NCBI RefSeq assembly: GCF_014279595.1
Contig: NZ_CP047943.1
Coordinates: 2,044,422 to 2,108,421 of the forward strand
DNA: 64,000 nucleotides
Direction: 5' to 3'
Source: Synechococcus sp. RS9909
GTDB lineage: Bacteria > Cyanobacteriota > Cyanobacteriia > PCC-6307 > Cyanobiaceae
Of the stretch, positions 8,869 through 17,663 are shown one piece after another. Below the pieces are notes generated by a model. That model ran no database searches. It was not told the origin of the DNA and saw nothing but the letters and a program-made list of their open reading frames with translations. The translations under genes and the position numbers were made by a program. Within the stretch, counting starts at the first letter, position 1, and every line of letters starts with the position of its first letter.

Positions 8869-10926
8869 ATGGCCAGCAGCGCATCAGCAGCACCCGCAAC
8901 CGGCTCCCCCGCCGCTTCCACCACAACGAGCTGGTGGGGAAAGCTGCGGCTGTGGTGGGCCGAATTCAGTCTTCAAACGAAGCTGCTGTCGGTGGCGACT
9001 CTGGTGGTGAGCCTGATGATGACTGGCATCACCTTCTTCGCCCTCAACGGGATCCAGCGCGACGCCGTCATGAATGACACGCGTTACGCCAGGGATCTGG
9101 GTCTGCTCCTGGCAGGGAATGTGAGCGAGTTGGTGGCAGAGGGCCACGACCGCGAACTGGCCAATGTCACCGAATCCTTCTGGCGATCGAGCCGCAGCCT
9201 GCGTTACATCTTCTTCGCCGACCCCGAGGGCATCGTGTATTTGGGGATTCCGATCAGCGGCAGCGGTCAGGAGACGCCCAATGACCTGCGCCTGAGTCGA
9301 CGGCTTGAGCTGCCGGCGGGTCTGCGCAACCGCCCCCAGAACCCCTTGGTGCGTCAGCACCTCACCCCCCAGGGCCAGGTGACCGATGTGTTCGTGCCTC
9401 TCGTACGCGATGGGCGTTACCTGGGCATCCTTGCCCTGGGGGTGAATCCCAACGAAACCGCTCTCGCCAGCGCCGCCCTCACCCGCGAGGTGACGGTGGC
9501 GGTATTTATCTCGATCTGGGTGCTGGTGATCCTTGGGGCTGTGTTCAACGCCCTCACGATCACGCGACCGGTGAAGGAACTGCTGCGGGGCGTCCGCTCG
9601 ATCGCCTCCGGAGATTTCGAGACACGGATTGCCCTGCCAGTCAGTGGGGAACTGGGGGAATTGCTGGATGGGTTCAATGCCATGGCCGCCCAGCTGCAGG
9701 CCTACGACGCCGCCAACATCGAGGAGCTCACCGCCGCCCAGGTGAAGCAAGCGTCCCTGATCGCCACGATGGCTGATGGCGCCGTGCTGCTTGATGCCGA
9801 AGGACGGATCGTGCTGGCGAATCCCACCGCCCGCCGGCTGTTTCGCTGGGAGGGGCGCAACCTTGAAAGCCAGGAGCTGCTCGATGAACTGCCCCACCTC
9901 CTGGCGATCGAACTGCATGCTCCCCTCGATGCTCTCTTGAACGGCATCAGCGACAGCGAAGACCTGCGCTGCAGCATCGACGATCCATCCCGCACCCTGC
10001 GGATCGTGCTGCAGTCGGTGCGCGATGCCAGCGGCGAAAGCCTGAAGGGAATCGCGGTCACCATTCAGGACCTGACGCGGGAAGTGGAACTGAACGCAGC
10101 CCAGAGCCGATTCATCAGCAACGTCTCCCATGAACTGCGCACACCGCTGTTCAACATCAAGAGCTACGTGGAAACGCTCCACGACATGGGCGACCAGCTC
10201 AGCGAGGAGGAAACCAAGGAATTTCTGGGTGTCGCCAACGCCGAGACCGATCGGCTCACACGACTGGTGAACGATGTGCTCGACCTCTCACGCCTGGAGT
10301 CGAACCGACCGGTGCAGTTCGAAGCCATGGCGCTGACACCGGCCCTGGAGCAGACCCTGAGGAACTACAAGCTCAATGCCGACGACAAGCAGGTGAGCCT
10401 GAGGCTGGATGTGCCGATCGAACTGCCGGAGATCCTGGGCAACTGGGATCTGCTGCTTCAGGTGCTCGACAACCTGGTGGGCAATGCCCTGAAGTTCAGC
10501 CGCCAGGGAGGTGTGCTGATGCTGCGCGCCTACACCTGGCCCGACAGCTGCTGGATGCCAGCAGCACGGCAAGAGGAAAGCGCTCCCCATTGCGACCTGA
10601 TCTCACCGCTGCCCAGGGTGCGCATTGAAGTGGCCGATACCGGCTTCGGCATCAGCGAAGCGGATCAACAACGCATTTTCGATCGTTTCTATCGCGTCGA
10701 GAATGCGGTGCACACCGAGGTGGGAACGGGTCTGGGGCTTTCCATTGTTCGAGGCATCGTCGAAAAGCATGGCAGCACGATCCACATGGCCAGCGAACCA
10801 GAGGTCGGCACCACCTTCTGGTTTGATCTGGCCCTCGCCCAGTCGGATCAGGATGAACTGCAGCTTCTGTCGGACCGACGCAAACGCCAGGACCTGGAGC
10901 TGTTGGAACAGGAGCTGAGCGGTTGA
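8869..10926 (+). CDS. nblS: Sensor histidine kinase NblS (DspA/Hik33 type)
   Basis: NblS is a membrane-bound kinase that controls high-light, nutrient-stress and phycobilisome-degradation responses, usually via response regulators RpaB and NblR (family knowledge). The 685-residue protein has a transmembrane helix around residues 40-65, a periplasmic sensor region, and a second helix near 205-230 (FISIWVLVILGAVF). A HAMP domain, a PAS domain and the H-box ISNVSHELRTPL with His421 follow. The N-box is DNLVGNALKFS, and VADTGFGIS and GTGLGLSIVRGIVEKHG are the G boxes. An insertion of about 30 residues separates the N-box from the first G box. Its stop codon lies only 6 bp from the convergent kaiC stop. 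Confidence 0.92.
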   Translation: MASSASAAPATGSPAASTTTSWWGKLRLWWAEFSLQTKLLSVATLVVSLMMTGITFFALNGIQRDAVMNDTRYARDLGLLLAGNVSELVAEGHDRELANVTESFWRSSRSLRYIFFADPEGIVYLGIPISGSGQETPNDLRLSRRLELPAGLRNRPQNPLVRQHLTPQGQVTDVFVPLVRDGRYLGILALGVNPNETALASAALTREVTVAVFISIWVLVILGAVFNALTITRPVKELLRGVRSIASGDFETRIALPVSGELGELLDGFNAMAAQLQAYDAANIEELTAAQVKQASLIATMADGAVLLDAEGRIVLANPTARRLFRWEGRNLESQELLDELPHLLAIELHAPLDALLNGISDSEDLRCSIDDPSRTLRIVLQSVRDASGESLKGIAVTIQDLTREVELNAAQSRFISNVSHELRTPLFNIKSYVETLHDMGDQLSEEETKEFLGVANAETDRLTRLVNDVLDLSRLESNRPVQFEAMALTPALEQTLRNYKLNADDKQVSLRLDVPIELPEILGNWDLLLQVLDNLVGNALKFSRQGGVLMLRAYTWPDSCWMPAARQEESAPHCDLISPLPRVRIEVADTGFGISEADQQRIFDRFYRVENAVHTEVGTGLGLSIVRGIVEKHGSTIHMASEPEVGTTFWFDLALAQSDQDELQLLSDRRKRQDLELLEQELSG

Positions 10927-10932
10927 GCCCCC

Positions 10933-12471
10933 TCAGTCGTCGGCGGTCACTCCGCGCACGATCCGGGAGAGCTCGCTGCGTTCATCCGTGCTGACCCGGT
11001 GGGGCACACCGGAGATGATTCGCTCGAAATTGGAGAACGAATCCTTGATCTGGGGGCCATTGCCCGTGATCACGAATTCTCGGATGCCTTTGTCGTGCCA
11101 GGAGCCGCGCATCTTGAAGACGTTCAGGGCCCGAGCCATCTCACCGCGGATCTCCACATACTGCAGCAGCAGGATCGTGTCGGTGATGGTGGAGATATGG
11201 GAGTCGGTGATCGAATGGCTCCCCATGAACTCCTCGGAGGTGTTGGTGAAGAAACCGGCGATCTCTTCCTGCTTCGCATAACCGGTAACACCGATCACAA
11301 ACTGGCGGAAGGCATTGTGACTGACGCCCCTGGCCAGGGCAGACAGGGAATCAATCGCCATCCGCGACGGCTTGAACTGGCTGATTTCCGTCTTGATGAT
11401 CTGAAGGTGATCCTCCAGGCCTGTCGACTCCGGATAAGCACAGATGATCTTGAGCAAGCCATCCTGCTCCATCTGCTCAAAGTCGATCCCCCAGCTGGTG
11501 GCATTTCGCAGGAGCTGGGCGCGTGATTCCTCGTAGGCAAACAGAATGGCCCGCTCTTTATTACGGCAGGCGTCCTCAATGAACTTCGAAACCAGCAAGG
11601 TTTTGCCGGTCCCCGTGGCACCGGTGGCCAGGATGATCGAATCCTTGAAGAAACCACCACCGCACATCTCATCGAGGCGGGGCACTCCCGAACTGAGGCG
11701 CACATTCGAGGAGCGCTGGGTGAGGCGCATGGCACCGAGCGGGAAGATGCTGATGCCATGGGCTCCCATCGTGAAGGGAAACTCCCCCTTCATGTGAGTG
11801 GTGCCGCGGAGCTTGAGGATCTCAACGGTGCGGCGTCGGCGCTCTCCCTCGAGAACATTGCGGAGAATCACCACATTGTCGGAAACGAATTCCTCCACGC
11901 CGTAGCGCGCGATCGGACCATATTCATCGATTCTCTCGGTGGTCATCACGGTCGTGACACCGATCTCCTTCAACCGGGCAATCAGTCGGAAGATTTCGCG
12001 ACGCACCACAAAAACGGCGTCGTATTGCTGGAACACCGCGGTGATCGAATCGATCGCCACCCGTTTGGCCTTGTATTTGCGAATGGCGTAGTGGATGCGC
12101 TCGATCAGACCAGACAGATCAAAGCTGCCCGCCACATCCTGGCCATCGGGGTCGGGGGAAGCATCAAGAATAAAGAGCTTGTCCTGCTCGACCATCTCCT
12201 GGAGATTCCAGCCGAAACTGGCCGCATTGCGCAGGATGTCGAGCGGAGACTCCTCAAAGGTGACGAAAATGCCCGGCTCGTCGAAGTGGGCAATGCCGTT
12301 GTGAAGGAAATGCAGGGAGAACACCGTCTTACCGGTGCCGGAGGTGCCGCTGATCAGGGTGCTGCGCCCGATTGGCAGACCGCCCTGGCACACATCATCA
12401 AAGCCCTCGATCCCGGTCGGGAGCTTCTGCACCTGCATCTGAGGTGAGCTGCTGGAACTGGAGATCTGCAT
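10933..12471 (-). CDS. kaiC: Circadian clock ATPase/autokinase KaiC
   Basis: KaiC is the hexameric core oscillator, an ATPase whose CII domain autophosphorylates and dephosphorylates with about 24 h periodicity. The 512-residue product has two RecA-like domains. CI carries Walker A GTSGTGKT at residues 42-49 and a Glu pair at 73-74. CII carries GATGTGKT at 284-291 and a Glu pair at 314-315. The phosphosites are conserved as Ser427/Thr428 in DSHISTITDT. The A-loop/C-terminal tail ends RIVRGVTADD and is somewhat short. The ATG at 12471 is preferred over a TTG at 12492. The gene lies 66 bp downstream of kaiB in a kaiABC operon. Confidence 0.97.
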   Translation of the reverse strand: MQISSSSSSPQMQVQKLPTGIEGFDDVCQGGLPIGRSTLISGTSGTGKTVFSLHFLHNGIAHFDEPGIFVTFEESPLDILRNAASFGWNLQEMVEQDKLFILDASPDPDGQDVAGSFDLSGLIERIHYAIRKYKAKRVAIDSITAVFQQYDAVFVVRREIFRLIARLKEIGVTTVMTTERIDEYGPIARYGVEEFVSDNVVILRNVLEGERRRRTVEILKLRGTTHMKGEFPFTMGAHGISIFPLGAMRLTQRSSNVRLSSGVPRLDEMCGGGFFKDSIILATGATGTGKTLLVSKFIEDACRNKERAILFAYEESRAQLLRNATSWGIDFEQMEQDGLLKIICAYPESTGLEDHLQIIKTEISQFKPSRMAIDSLSALARGVSHNAFRQFVIGVTGYAKQEEIAGFFTNTSEEFMGSHSITDSHISTITDTILLLQYVEIRGEMARALNVFKMRGSWHDKGIREFVITGNGPQIKDSFSNFERIISGVPHRVSTDERSELSRIVRGVTADD

Positions 12472-12537
12472 GACACCGACGTTCTGTTGCAACGGTAAGG
12501 AGATTTGAGCGGTTCCTCCGGATCAGCACAGCCGCGC

Positions 12538-12897
12538 TTAAGAATCTGTGCTGTCTGTGTCGGCGTCCTCCAACGCATCCATCAGCGAGGAGGTCAGGCC
12601 ATTGTCAGAGAGTTCGTCGTAGAGCAGATCAAGACCGATCAGCACCCGTTCCCGATCGGAGAGGTCTCCGATGATCCGCCGCACCGGCGGCGGCAGGATC
12701 TTCGAGAGCGTTGGCGTGGCCAGAATCTTGTCCTCCTCGGCCAGCTGGGGATTTTTGAGCACATCGATCACCTTGAGGGCGTACACCCCCTGGAACTCGG
12801 TCTCGAGGATGTTGCGCAGCGTCTTGAGCGCACGCATCGAGTTAGGCGTGTTCCCGGCGACGTAGAGCTTGAGGATGTAGGTCTTGCGAGCACTCAT
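12538..12897 (-). CDS. kaiB: Circadian clock protein KaiB
   Basis: KaiB is the fold-switching clock protein that binds the KaiC CI ring, sequesters KaiA and displaces SasA/CikA partners. The 119-residue product opens with [17 protein letters not shown], characteristic of KaiB, followed by [22 protein letters not shown]. The segment VLIGLDLLY retains the Gly and Asp equivalent to S. elongatus Gly88/Asp90, residues known to control fold switching. It is about 17 residues longer than S. elongatus KaiB because of an acidic Asp/Ser/Thr C-terminal tail. Its start overlaps the kaiA stop (ATGA). Confidence 0.97.
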   Translation of the reverse strand: MSARKTYILKLYVAGNTPNSMRALKTLRNILETEFQGVYALKVIDVLKNPQLAEEDKILATPTLSKILPPPVRRIIGDLSDRERVLIGLDLLYDELSDNGLTSSLMDALEDADTDSTDS

Positions 12898-13802
12898 GAC
12901 GACAACTCCTGATCAGTGACGGCAGACGCACCGGCGGGCTGGGAAGCGACCGAGGCGGACAGGGACAGATCCGGCGGAATCGAACGTCGATACATCTCAC
13001 AGAGGTGTGCCATCACGTCCAGCAAGGCCAGGCGATAGTCCTGCAGGAAATCGTTCTTGTGCCCTTCAAGTCTGAGCTGCTTCCAGAAGTCGTCAATGAG
13101 GTTCATGTGAATCTCCACGGCGCGCGTGATCGGCAGATCAGCGAAGAACGCAGTGTTCACAAAGCTTTCGAGCGCCTGGTTGGCAGCCGCCGGGTCTCGG
13201 AAGTAGCTCAGCAGGAGATCCCGATAGGTGCGCTGCAACGACTTGAGCAACTCGGCCTGGTCATCGGCAGCCAGATGGGCGAGAAAGCGGGAGGGATCGC
13301 GCTTGTAGAAGACGCCGAGGTAACCGAGCCGTTCCTGCAGCCGACTGGTGAGTCGCCAGGCGCTCGCCTCGACCGCCGCCCCCCCTTCCACATCGACCGC
13401 CGTTCCCCCACTGGGGCGGTCCTCCCGCTGACCGTGCCGCAGAAAGCGGGAGATGGCCGCATCCACGTTGTAACCAAGCTGCTCGAGCTGATCCACCGGC
13501 AGATGCACCTCTTCCGGGTGGTAATCCACATGGCCCATCACCTCTCCCACCACAACGGCGGGGAAAAGAAGACCTGCTTCCAGAAGCGATTGGCGCACCT
13601 CAGGCGTGAGCAGGGACTGCTCGATCACCACCGCATCCACCGCCTCCCGCTGCCCCTCCAGAACCTGGCGCAGATCCGTGGTCTCCCGGTTCAGCCCCAG
13701 ATCCACCGGGGTGTAGCGGTTGCCAGGCAACCACTGCCGACAGGTCTCGATCAATGGCGACGTCCTCAGCAGCAACGCGATGGTGAGGGCCGGGCCGGTC
13801 AT
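12894..13802 (-). CDS. kaiA: Circadian clock protein KaiA, full length
   Basis: KaiA stimulates KaiC autophosphorylation by binding its A-loops. The 302-residue product has a pseudo-receiver N-terminal domain (about residues 1-130, starting [11 protein letters not shown]), a variable linker rich in Gly/Val/Glu, and the conserved C-terminal four-helix domain. That domain contains [36 protein letters not shown] and [22 protein letters not shown]. The protein is complete, whereas Prochlorococcus lacks kaiA. The ATG is at 13802, the coding end overlaps kaiB by 4 bp, and the gene is divergent from rplU across 163 bp. Confidence 0.96.
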   Translation of the reverse strand: MTGPALTIALLLRTSPLIETCRQWLPGNRYTPVDLGLNRETTDLRQVLEGQREAVDAVVIEQSLLTPEVRQSLLEAGLLFPAVVVGEVMGHVDYHPEEVHLPVDQLEQLGYNVDAAISRFLRHGQREDRPSGGTAVDVEGGAAVEASAWRLTSRLQERLGYLGVFYKRDPSRFLAHLAADDQAELLKSLQRTYRDLLLSYFRDPAAANQALESFVNTAFFADLPITRAVEIHMNLIDDFWKQLRLEGHKNDFLQDYRLALLDVMAHLCEMYRRSIPPDLSLSASVASQPAGASAVTDQELSS

Positions 13803-13965
13803 CCAGCAGAACAGGGGTCCATACGCTGAATCTTGACGGAGGGAGCCTCGAAAGGTGAAGATCTTTGTTTGTCTTTCGATTGCGACTCAGGCTGAATCGC
13901 GCTTCGAGCAACACCCCTGGGTGACAACCATCGAATCCCGAGCCTGATTGCGTCCTTCTCCGCCC

Positions 13966-14316
13966 ATGGCAGACCCGAATCCCGACACCTACGCCATCGT
14001 TGAGGCCTCCGGCCAGCAATTCTGGCTCCAACCCAACCGTTATTACGACCTGGATCGGCTCCAGGCCGCGGTTGATGACACCGTGACCCTGGACAACGTG
14101 CTTCTGGTGAAGGATTCCAAGGGCACCACCGTGGGCCAGCCCTACGTGAAAGACGCCAGCGTCTCCTTGAAGGTGATGGACCATCGCCGCGGCCCCAAGG
14201 TGATCGTCTACAAGATGCGTCCGAAGAAGAAGACCCGGCGCAAGAATGGTCACAGGCAGGAGCTCACCCGGGTGATGGTCGAATCCATCTCCGTGGGCGG
14301 CAAGGCCATCAGCTGA
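13966..14316 (+). CDS. rplU: 50S ribosomal protein L21
   Basis: L21 is a structural protein of the large ribosomal subunit. The 116-residue product has [24 protein letters not shown] near the N-terminus, [17 protein letters not shown] in the middle, and a Lys/Arg-rich rRNA-binding segment ([18 protein letters not shown]) followed by the conserved terminal block. The ATG at 13966 is preferred over an upstream in-frame TTG at 13948. It is followed 40 bp later by rpmA, the usual rplU-rpmA pair. The 163-bp region upstream is shared with divergent kaiA. Confidence 0.96.
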   Translation: MADPNPDTYAIVEASGQQFWLQPNRYYDLDRLQAAVDDTVTLDNVLLVKDSKGTTVGQPYVKDASVSLKVMDHRRGPKVIVYKMRPKKKTRRKNGHRQELTRVMVESISVGGKAIS

Positions 14317-14356
14317 TCGTCAGTCCGACTCATCCACCCCACCGCTCTCTCACCCC

Positions 14357-14623
14357 ATGGCTCATAAGAAAGGCACAGGCTCCACGCGCAACGGACGCGA
14401 TTCCAATGCCAAACGCCTCGGCGTGAAGGCCTACGGCGGCGAAACCGTCACCGCAGGCTCCATTCTGATCCGTCAGCGCGGCACCTCGGTGCTTCCCGGC
14501 CTCAACGTGGGCCAGGGCAAGGACGACACCCTCTTCGCCCTCACCGATGGTGTGGTCACCTTCGAAACCATCCGCCGCGGCCTGCGCAATCGCAAGCGCA
14601 TCAGCGTGGCGAGCGCCAGCTGA
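14357..14623 (+). CDS. rpmA: 50S ribosomal protein L27
   Basis: L27 is a large-subunit protein whose N-terminal tail reaches the peptidyl-transferase centre. The 88-residue product begins [20 protein letters not shown], with the typical Gly-Ser-Thr-Arg-Asn-Gly-Arg block, then [20 protein letters not shown] and a central [12 protein letters not shown]. The length and sequence are standard. It forms a two-gene operon with rplU. Its last 23 bp overlap the 3' end of a convergent DUF2127 gene, and its likely terminator (14671-14705) lies inside that gene. Confidence 0.96.
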   Translation: MAHKKGTGSTRNGRDSNAKRLGVKAYGGETVTAGSILIRQRGTSVLPGLNVGQGKDDTLFALTDGVVTFETIRRGLRNRKRISVASAS

Positions 14624-15071
14624 AACCGCCGGTGGCCTGACGCAACGTCAGCAACAAGCCCAACACGGTGAGCCCCAGGACCAACACGGTTCTGGGGCTT
14701 TGTTCATGGAGAAGATGGCCAACTTCCAACGGGAGAGCCATCACGAAGACCGCCACCAGCAGCCATTCCCCCCAATGCCGCCCCACCCAGGTCGCCCAGG
14801 CCGCCAAGAGGATCAGGGCGGCATACACGCCGCTGAGCACGGCCAACCTCCCCAGACGGCTCGGCCCGAGCAACTCGGCACGATCAGCAGCCTGCACCAA
14901 CAACTCACGGTTGGCCTGTCCCCAGACATCAGCCCAGTGGGAGAGCTGATCAAACTGGCGACTCCCCACCAGGGACGCCAGACTCACCAGCAGCAACACC
15001 AGCGCCAGAACCACCTTCTTGATCACAATCAGGCGCAACAGGAGCCGACTGGAGCCGGATTGCCGGGGCAT
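14601..15071 (-). CDS. DUF2127-family membrane protein
   Basis: The 156-residue product has about four predicted membrane helices: [17 protein letters not shown] near the N-terminus, [20 protein letters not shown] in the middle, [19 protein letters not shown], and a C-terminal hydrophobic segment. The first helix preceded by RLIVIKK and the central ALPLEVGHL resemble the DUF2127 integral-membrane family, whose function is unknown. The gene lies 20 bp downstream of the methyltransferase on the same strand, so the two may share a transcript. It overlaps rpmA tail-to-tail by 23 bp. The assignment to DUF2127 is by pattern recognition only. Confidence 0.75.
   Translation of the reverse strand: MPRQSGSSRLLLRLIVIKKVVLALVLLLVSLASLVGSRQFDQLSHWADVWGQANRELLVQAADRAELLGPSRLGRLAVLSGVYAALILLAAWATWVGRHWGEWLLVAVFVMALPLEVGHLLHEQSPRTVLVLGLTVLGLLLTLRQATGGFSWRSPR
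14671..14705 (+). terminator. Rho-independent terminator of rplU-rpmA
   Basis: An AGCCCCAG / CTGGGGCT stem (14671-14678 with 14692-14699), extendable by two pairs, is followed by a short T-rich run. It lies 48 bp after the rpmA stop but inside the coding region of the convergent DUF2127 gene. The T-tract is interrupted by a G, so its strength is uncertain. Confidence 0.6.
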
Positions 15072-15091
15072 GCGCTGAATTCAAAGGACAA

Positions 15092-15844
15092 TCAGAGCGG
15101 ACGGTAAGCCCGGGTGGTGATCAGCCAGGGATGGAAGCGTTCCAGGAAGTGGGCCTGCAAGGTGCGGAAGAACTGGTCGATCAGGGCAGGATCGTCGAAA
15201 TGAAAGGGGTACTCACTGTTGTGACCCTTGAAGAAATACCAATTGAGCAACGCCGTGCCATCGGCAGCCAGGCAGCGATGGAACTCCAGCAACTGGGCGG
15301 AGGGGTCGGGCAGGTGCTCCAGCACATCAAGACACACCAGCGTGTCGAAGCGCTGCCCCCGACAGCTGGCCAGGTCGCGATGCACCGACAGGCGATGCTC
15401 CAGGCCCAGCGCTGCGGCACGAGCCTGCAGGAATTGGCGGTTGTGGGGGTTGAGATCCACAAACCACACATGCTCCACCTGGGGCAGAGCTGCCGCGGCC
15501 AGGGCATGGGTTCCAATCCCACCACCAAAATCGAGCAGATGGCCGCGGGCGAACTGCTGTTGCAGGCGCAAGGTGTCGGCGATGTAGTCGGTGCTGGTCA
15601 GATGCCAGGCCGCCAGCTCGAGCAGATGACCGGTCCCGACCGTGTCTTCGTAGAACGCGGTGGCGTCCTCCGGCCGAAACGCACCGGGATGGAGTGCGGC
15701 CAGATCGTCCGTTCCGACCGGGAGGCGCGCCTCCAACTCCGTCAGGGAACAATCGAGGAAGCGGGAGAGATGGCGGCGCAGGTCAAAGCCATCAGCGAGA
15801 AAGGCCTCCACATCGAGAGCGGCGGACCGACTGACCTGCTGCAT
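15092..15844 (-). CDS. Class I SAM-dependent methyltransferase
   Basis: The 250-residue protein carries a Rossmann-type methyltransferase core. HLLDFGGGIGTHALAAAA (around residues 100-118) is the SAM-binding motif I, VWFVDLNPHNRQFLQAR is motif II, and FDTLVCLDVLEHLPDPSAQLLEFHRCL is the motif IV/post region. An N-terminal domain of about 90 residues has no recognisable motif. The acceptor substrate cannot be inferred. It is upstream of the DUF2127 membrane protein on the same strand and divergent from truB (80 bp apart). Confidence 0.85.
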   Translation of the reverse strand: MQQVSRSAALDVEAFLADGFDLRRHLSRFLDCSLTELEARLPVGTDDLAALHPGAFRPEDATAFYEDTVGTGHLLELAAWHLTSTDYIADTLRLQQQFARGHLLDFGGGIGTHALAAAALPQVEHVWFVDLNPHNRQFLQARAAALGLEHRLSVHRDLASCRGQRFDTLVCLDVLEHLPDPSAQLLEFHRCLAADGTALLNWYFFKGHNSEYPFHFDDPALIDQFFRTLQAHFLERFHPWLITTRAYRPL

Positions 15845-15924
15845 GTCCGATTTCGATCAGGTTGGTGCAACCTACGCGGCGGTGCTGAGTGCCACAGTCT
15901 TGGGCGGATGGAGCGTGAGGGCCA

Positions 15925-16818
15925 GTGAATCGGGAGGGCGCCAATCCGATCGGCTTTGTGGTGATCGACAAGCCGTCGGGGCTGACATCCCATGCCTGCG
16001 TCGCCCGCCTACGCCGCTGTCTCGGCACCCGCCGGGTCGGTCACGGCGGCACCCTGGATCCAGCCGTGACCGGCGTCCTGCCGCTCGCCGTCGGGCCGGC
16101 GACCCGATTGCTTCCCTATCTGCCCGGCGCCAAGACCTACGTGGGCTCGATTCAGCTTGGACGGCGCACCAGCAGCGATGACCTCGACGGTGACCTGCTG
16201 GAGGAGCGTCCCTGGCCCCGACTCAGCCACGCTGATCTGAATCAGCGACTGGATGCCTTCCGAGGCACGATCCAGCAGCGGCCACCCCAGGTGTCGGCGG
16301 TGCATGTGGATGGCGTGCGGGCCCACGCCCGCGCCAGGCGTGGCGAAACGATGGACCTCCCCCCCCGCGAGGTGCGCATCGACCGCCTGACGCTCCTGGA
16401 CTGGGATCCCGACTCCGGCGAGCTGGCGCTGGAGGTGCACTGTTCCGCTGGCACCTACATCCGCTCCCTGGCCAGAGATCTGGGCGAGCAACTCGGCTGC
16501 GGTGGCTGCCTGGCACGCCTGCGGCGGCTGCAGGCCCTGGGTTTCAGCATCGACCAGGCGGCTCCTCTCCCCCTCGACGCGACCTCAGCGACACCGCCCC
16601 TGATCGCGCCCCAGCTGGCGCTCCAGGATCACCCGACGCGCATCACCACGGCAGCCGAGCTGGAGGACTGGCGCTGCGGGCGGCGCCTGAGCTTGGATCC
16701 AGACATCGCCGCGGGGCCGGTGGTGGTGCTGGCTCCAGACGGCCAGATGCTCGGCCTGGGCCTGCACGAGCCACCCGGCAGCCTGAGGCCGAAGGTGGTG
16801 TTCGACGCCCAGGGCTGA
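15925..16818 (+). CDS. truB: tRNA pseudouridine(55) synthase TruB
   Basis: TruB makes pseudouridine 55 in the T loop of tRNAs. The 297-residue protein starts at a GTG (15925) with [20 protein letters not shown]. The catalytic block [19 protein letters not shown] contains the nucleophilic Asp. [17 protein letters not shown] and [18 protein letters not shown] are further family motifs. The C-terminal region (about residues 225-297) matches the accessory PUA-like part seen in cyanobacterial TruB. It is 59 bp upstream of yebC on the same strand. Confidence 0.95.
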   Translation: MNREGANPIGFVVIDKPSGLTSHACVARLRRCLGTRRVGHGGTLDPAVTGVLPLAVGPATRLLPYLPGAKTYVGSIQLGRRTSSDDLDGDLLEERPWPRLSHADLNQRLDAFRGTIQQRPPQVSAVHVDGVRAHARARRGETMDLPPREVRIDRLTLLDWDPDSGELALEVHCSAGTYIRSLARDLGEQLGCGGCLARLRRLQALGFSIDQAAPLPLDATSATPPLIAPQLALQDHPTRITTAAELEDWRCGRRLSLDPDIAAGPVVVLAPDGQMLGLGLHEPPGSLRPKVVFDAQG

Positions 16819-16877
16819 AGCCGACCAGGGACCCGCCCGTAATCTGCGGGGTCGAGGAGAACAACGCTCGGGCAACG

Positions 16878-17663
16878 ATGGCCGGCCACAGCAAATGGGC
16901 ACAGATCAAGCGCACCAAGGCCGTGGTGGATGCCAAACGCGGTGCCGTGTTCACCCGGATCGGCCGGGAGATCACGGTGGCGGCCCGAGCAGGTGCGGAT
17001 CCGGCGGGGAACTTTCAGCTGCGCACGGCCATCGCCAAGGCAAAGGCGGCCGGCGTGCCGGCCGCCAACATCGAAAGGGCGATCGCCAAGGGATCCGGCC
17101 AGGGAGGCAGCGGCAGCCAACTGGAGAGCATGCGCTACGAAGGCTATGCCCCGGGGGGCGTGGCGGTGCTGGTGGAGGCCCTCAGTGACAACCGCAACCG
17201 CACGGCCGCTGACCTGCGTCTCACCTTCAGCAAGAACGGCGGCAACCTCGGTGAGTCGGGATGCGTCAGCTATCTGTTCGACCATCGCAGCGAGGTGCGC
17301 ATCGCCGCCAGGCCGCACCAGGATGAAACCCGGTTGGGCATTCAGGAGGAAGCCCTTGTCGAAGCGCTGCTCGAGCTCGATGCGGAGGGTTACCAGCTCG
17401 AAGGCGATGGCCAAGAAGCCTTGGTGCATGGGCGCTTCGAGGCGCTGGAGGCCCTGCAGGATGGCCTGCGCGACAAGGGCTGGGTCGTTCTCGAATGGGA
17501 ACACACCTGGCACCCCCTCACGGCAGCGGTGGTGGATCGCGCCGAGACAGCCCACCAATGCCTGAAGCTGCTCGAAGGGCTGGAGGCTCTCGACGACGTC
17601 AGCAGCGTCAGCACGAATCTGGAGATTCCGGAGTCGGTTCAGGCAAGCCTCACATCCCGCTGA
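16878..17663 (+). CDS. YebC/PmpR-family protein
   Basis: The 261-residue protein begins [20 protein letters not shown], diagnostic of the YebC/TACO1 family. [33 protein letters not shown] and the block [23 protein letters not shown] follow. Members have been described as DNA-binding regulators (PmpR), and more recently YebC proteins as ribosome-associated factors that relieve stalling at proline stretches. Which role applies here cannot be told from sequence. The gene converges on nagB with a 14-bp 3' overlap. Confidence 0.92.
   Translation: MAGHSKWAQIKRTKAVVDAKRGAVFTRIGREITVAARAGADPAGNFQLRTAIAKAKAAGVPAANIERAIAKGSGQGGSGSQLESMRYEGYAPGGVAVLVEALSDNRNRTAADLRLTFSKNGGNLGESGCVSYLFDHRSEVRIAARPHQDETRLGIQEEALVEALLELDAEGYQLEGDGQEALVHGRFEALEALQDGLRDKGWVVLEWEHTWHPLTAAVVDRAETAHQCLKLLEGLEALDDVSSVSTNLEIPESVQASLTSR

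Noticed and set aside
13803-13965. Possible ribosomal-protein leader RNA between kaiA and rplU
   Set aside because: Some inverted segments around GATTGCGACTCAGG are visible, but no stable structure or known leader motif could be defended.
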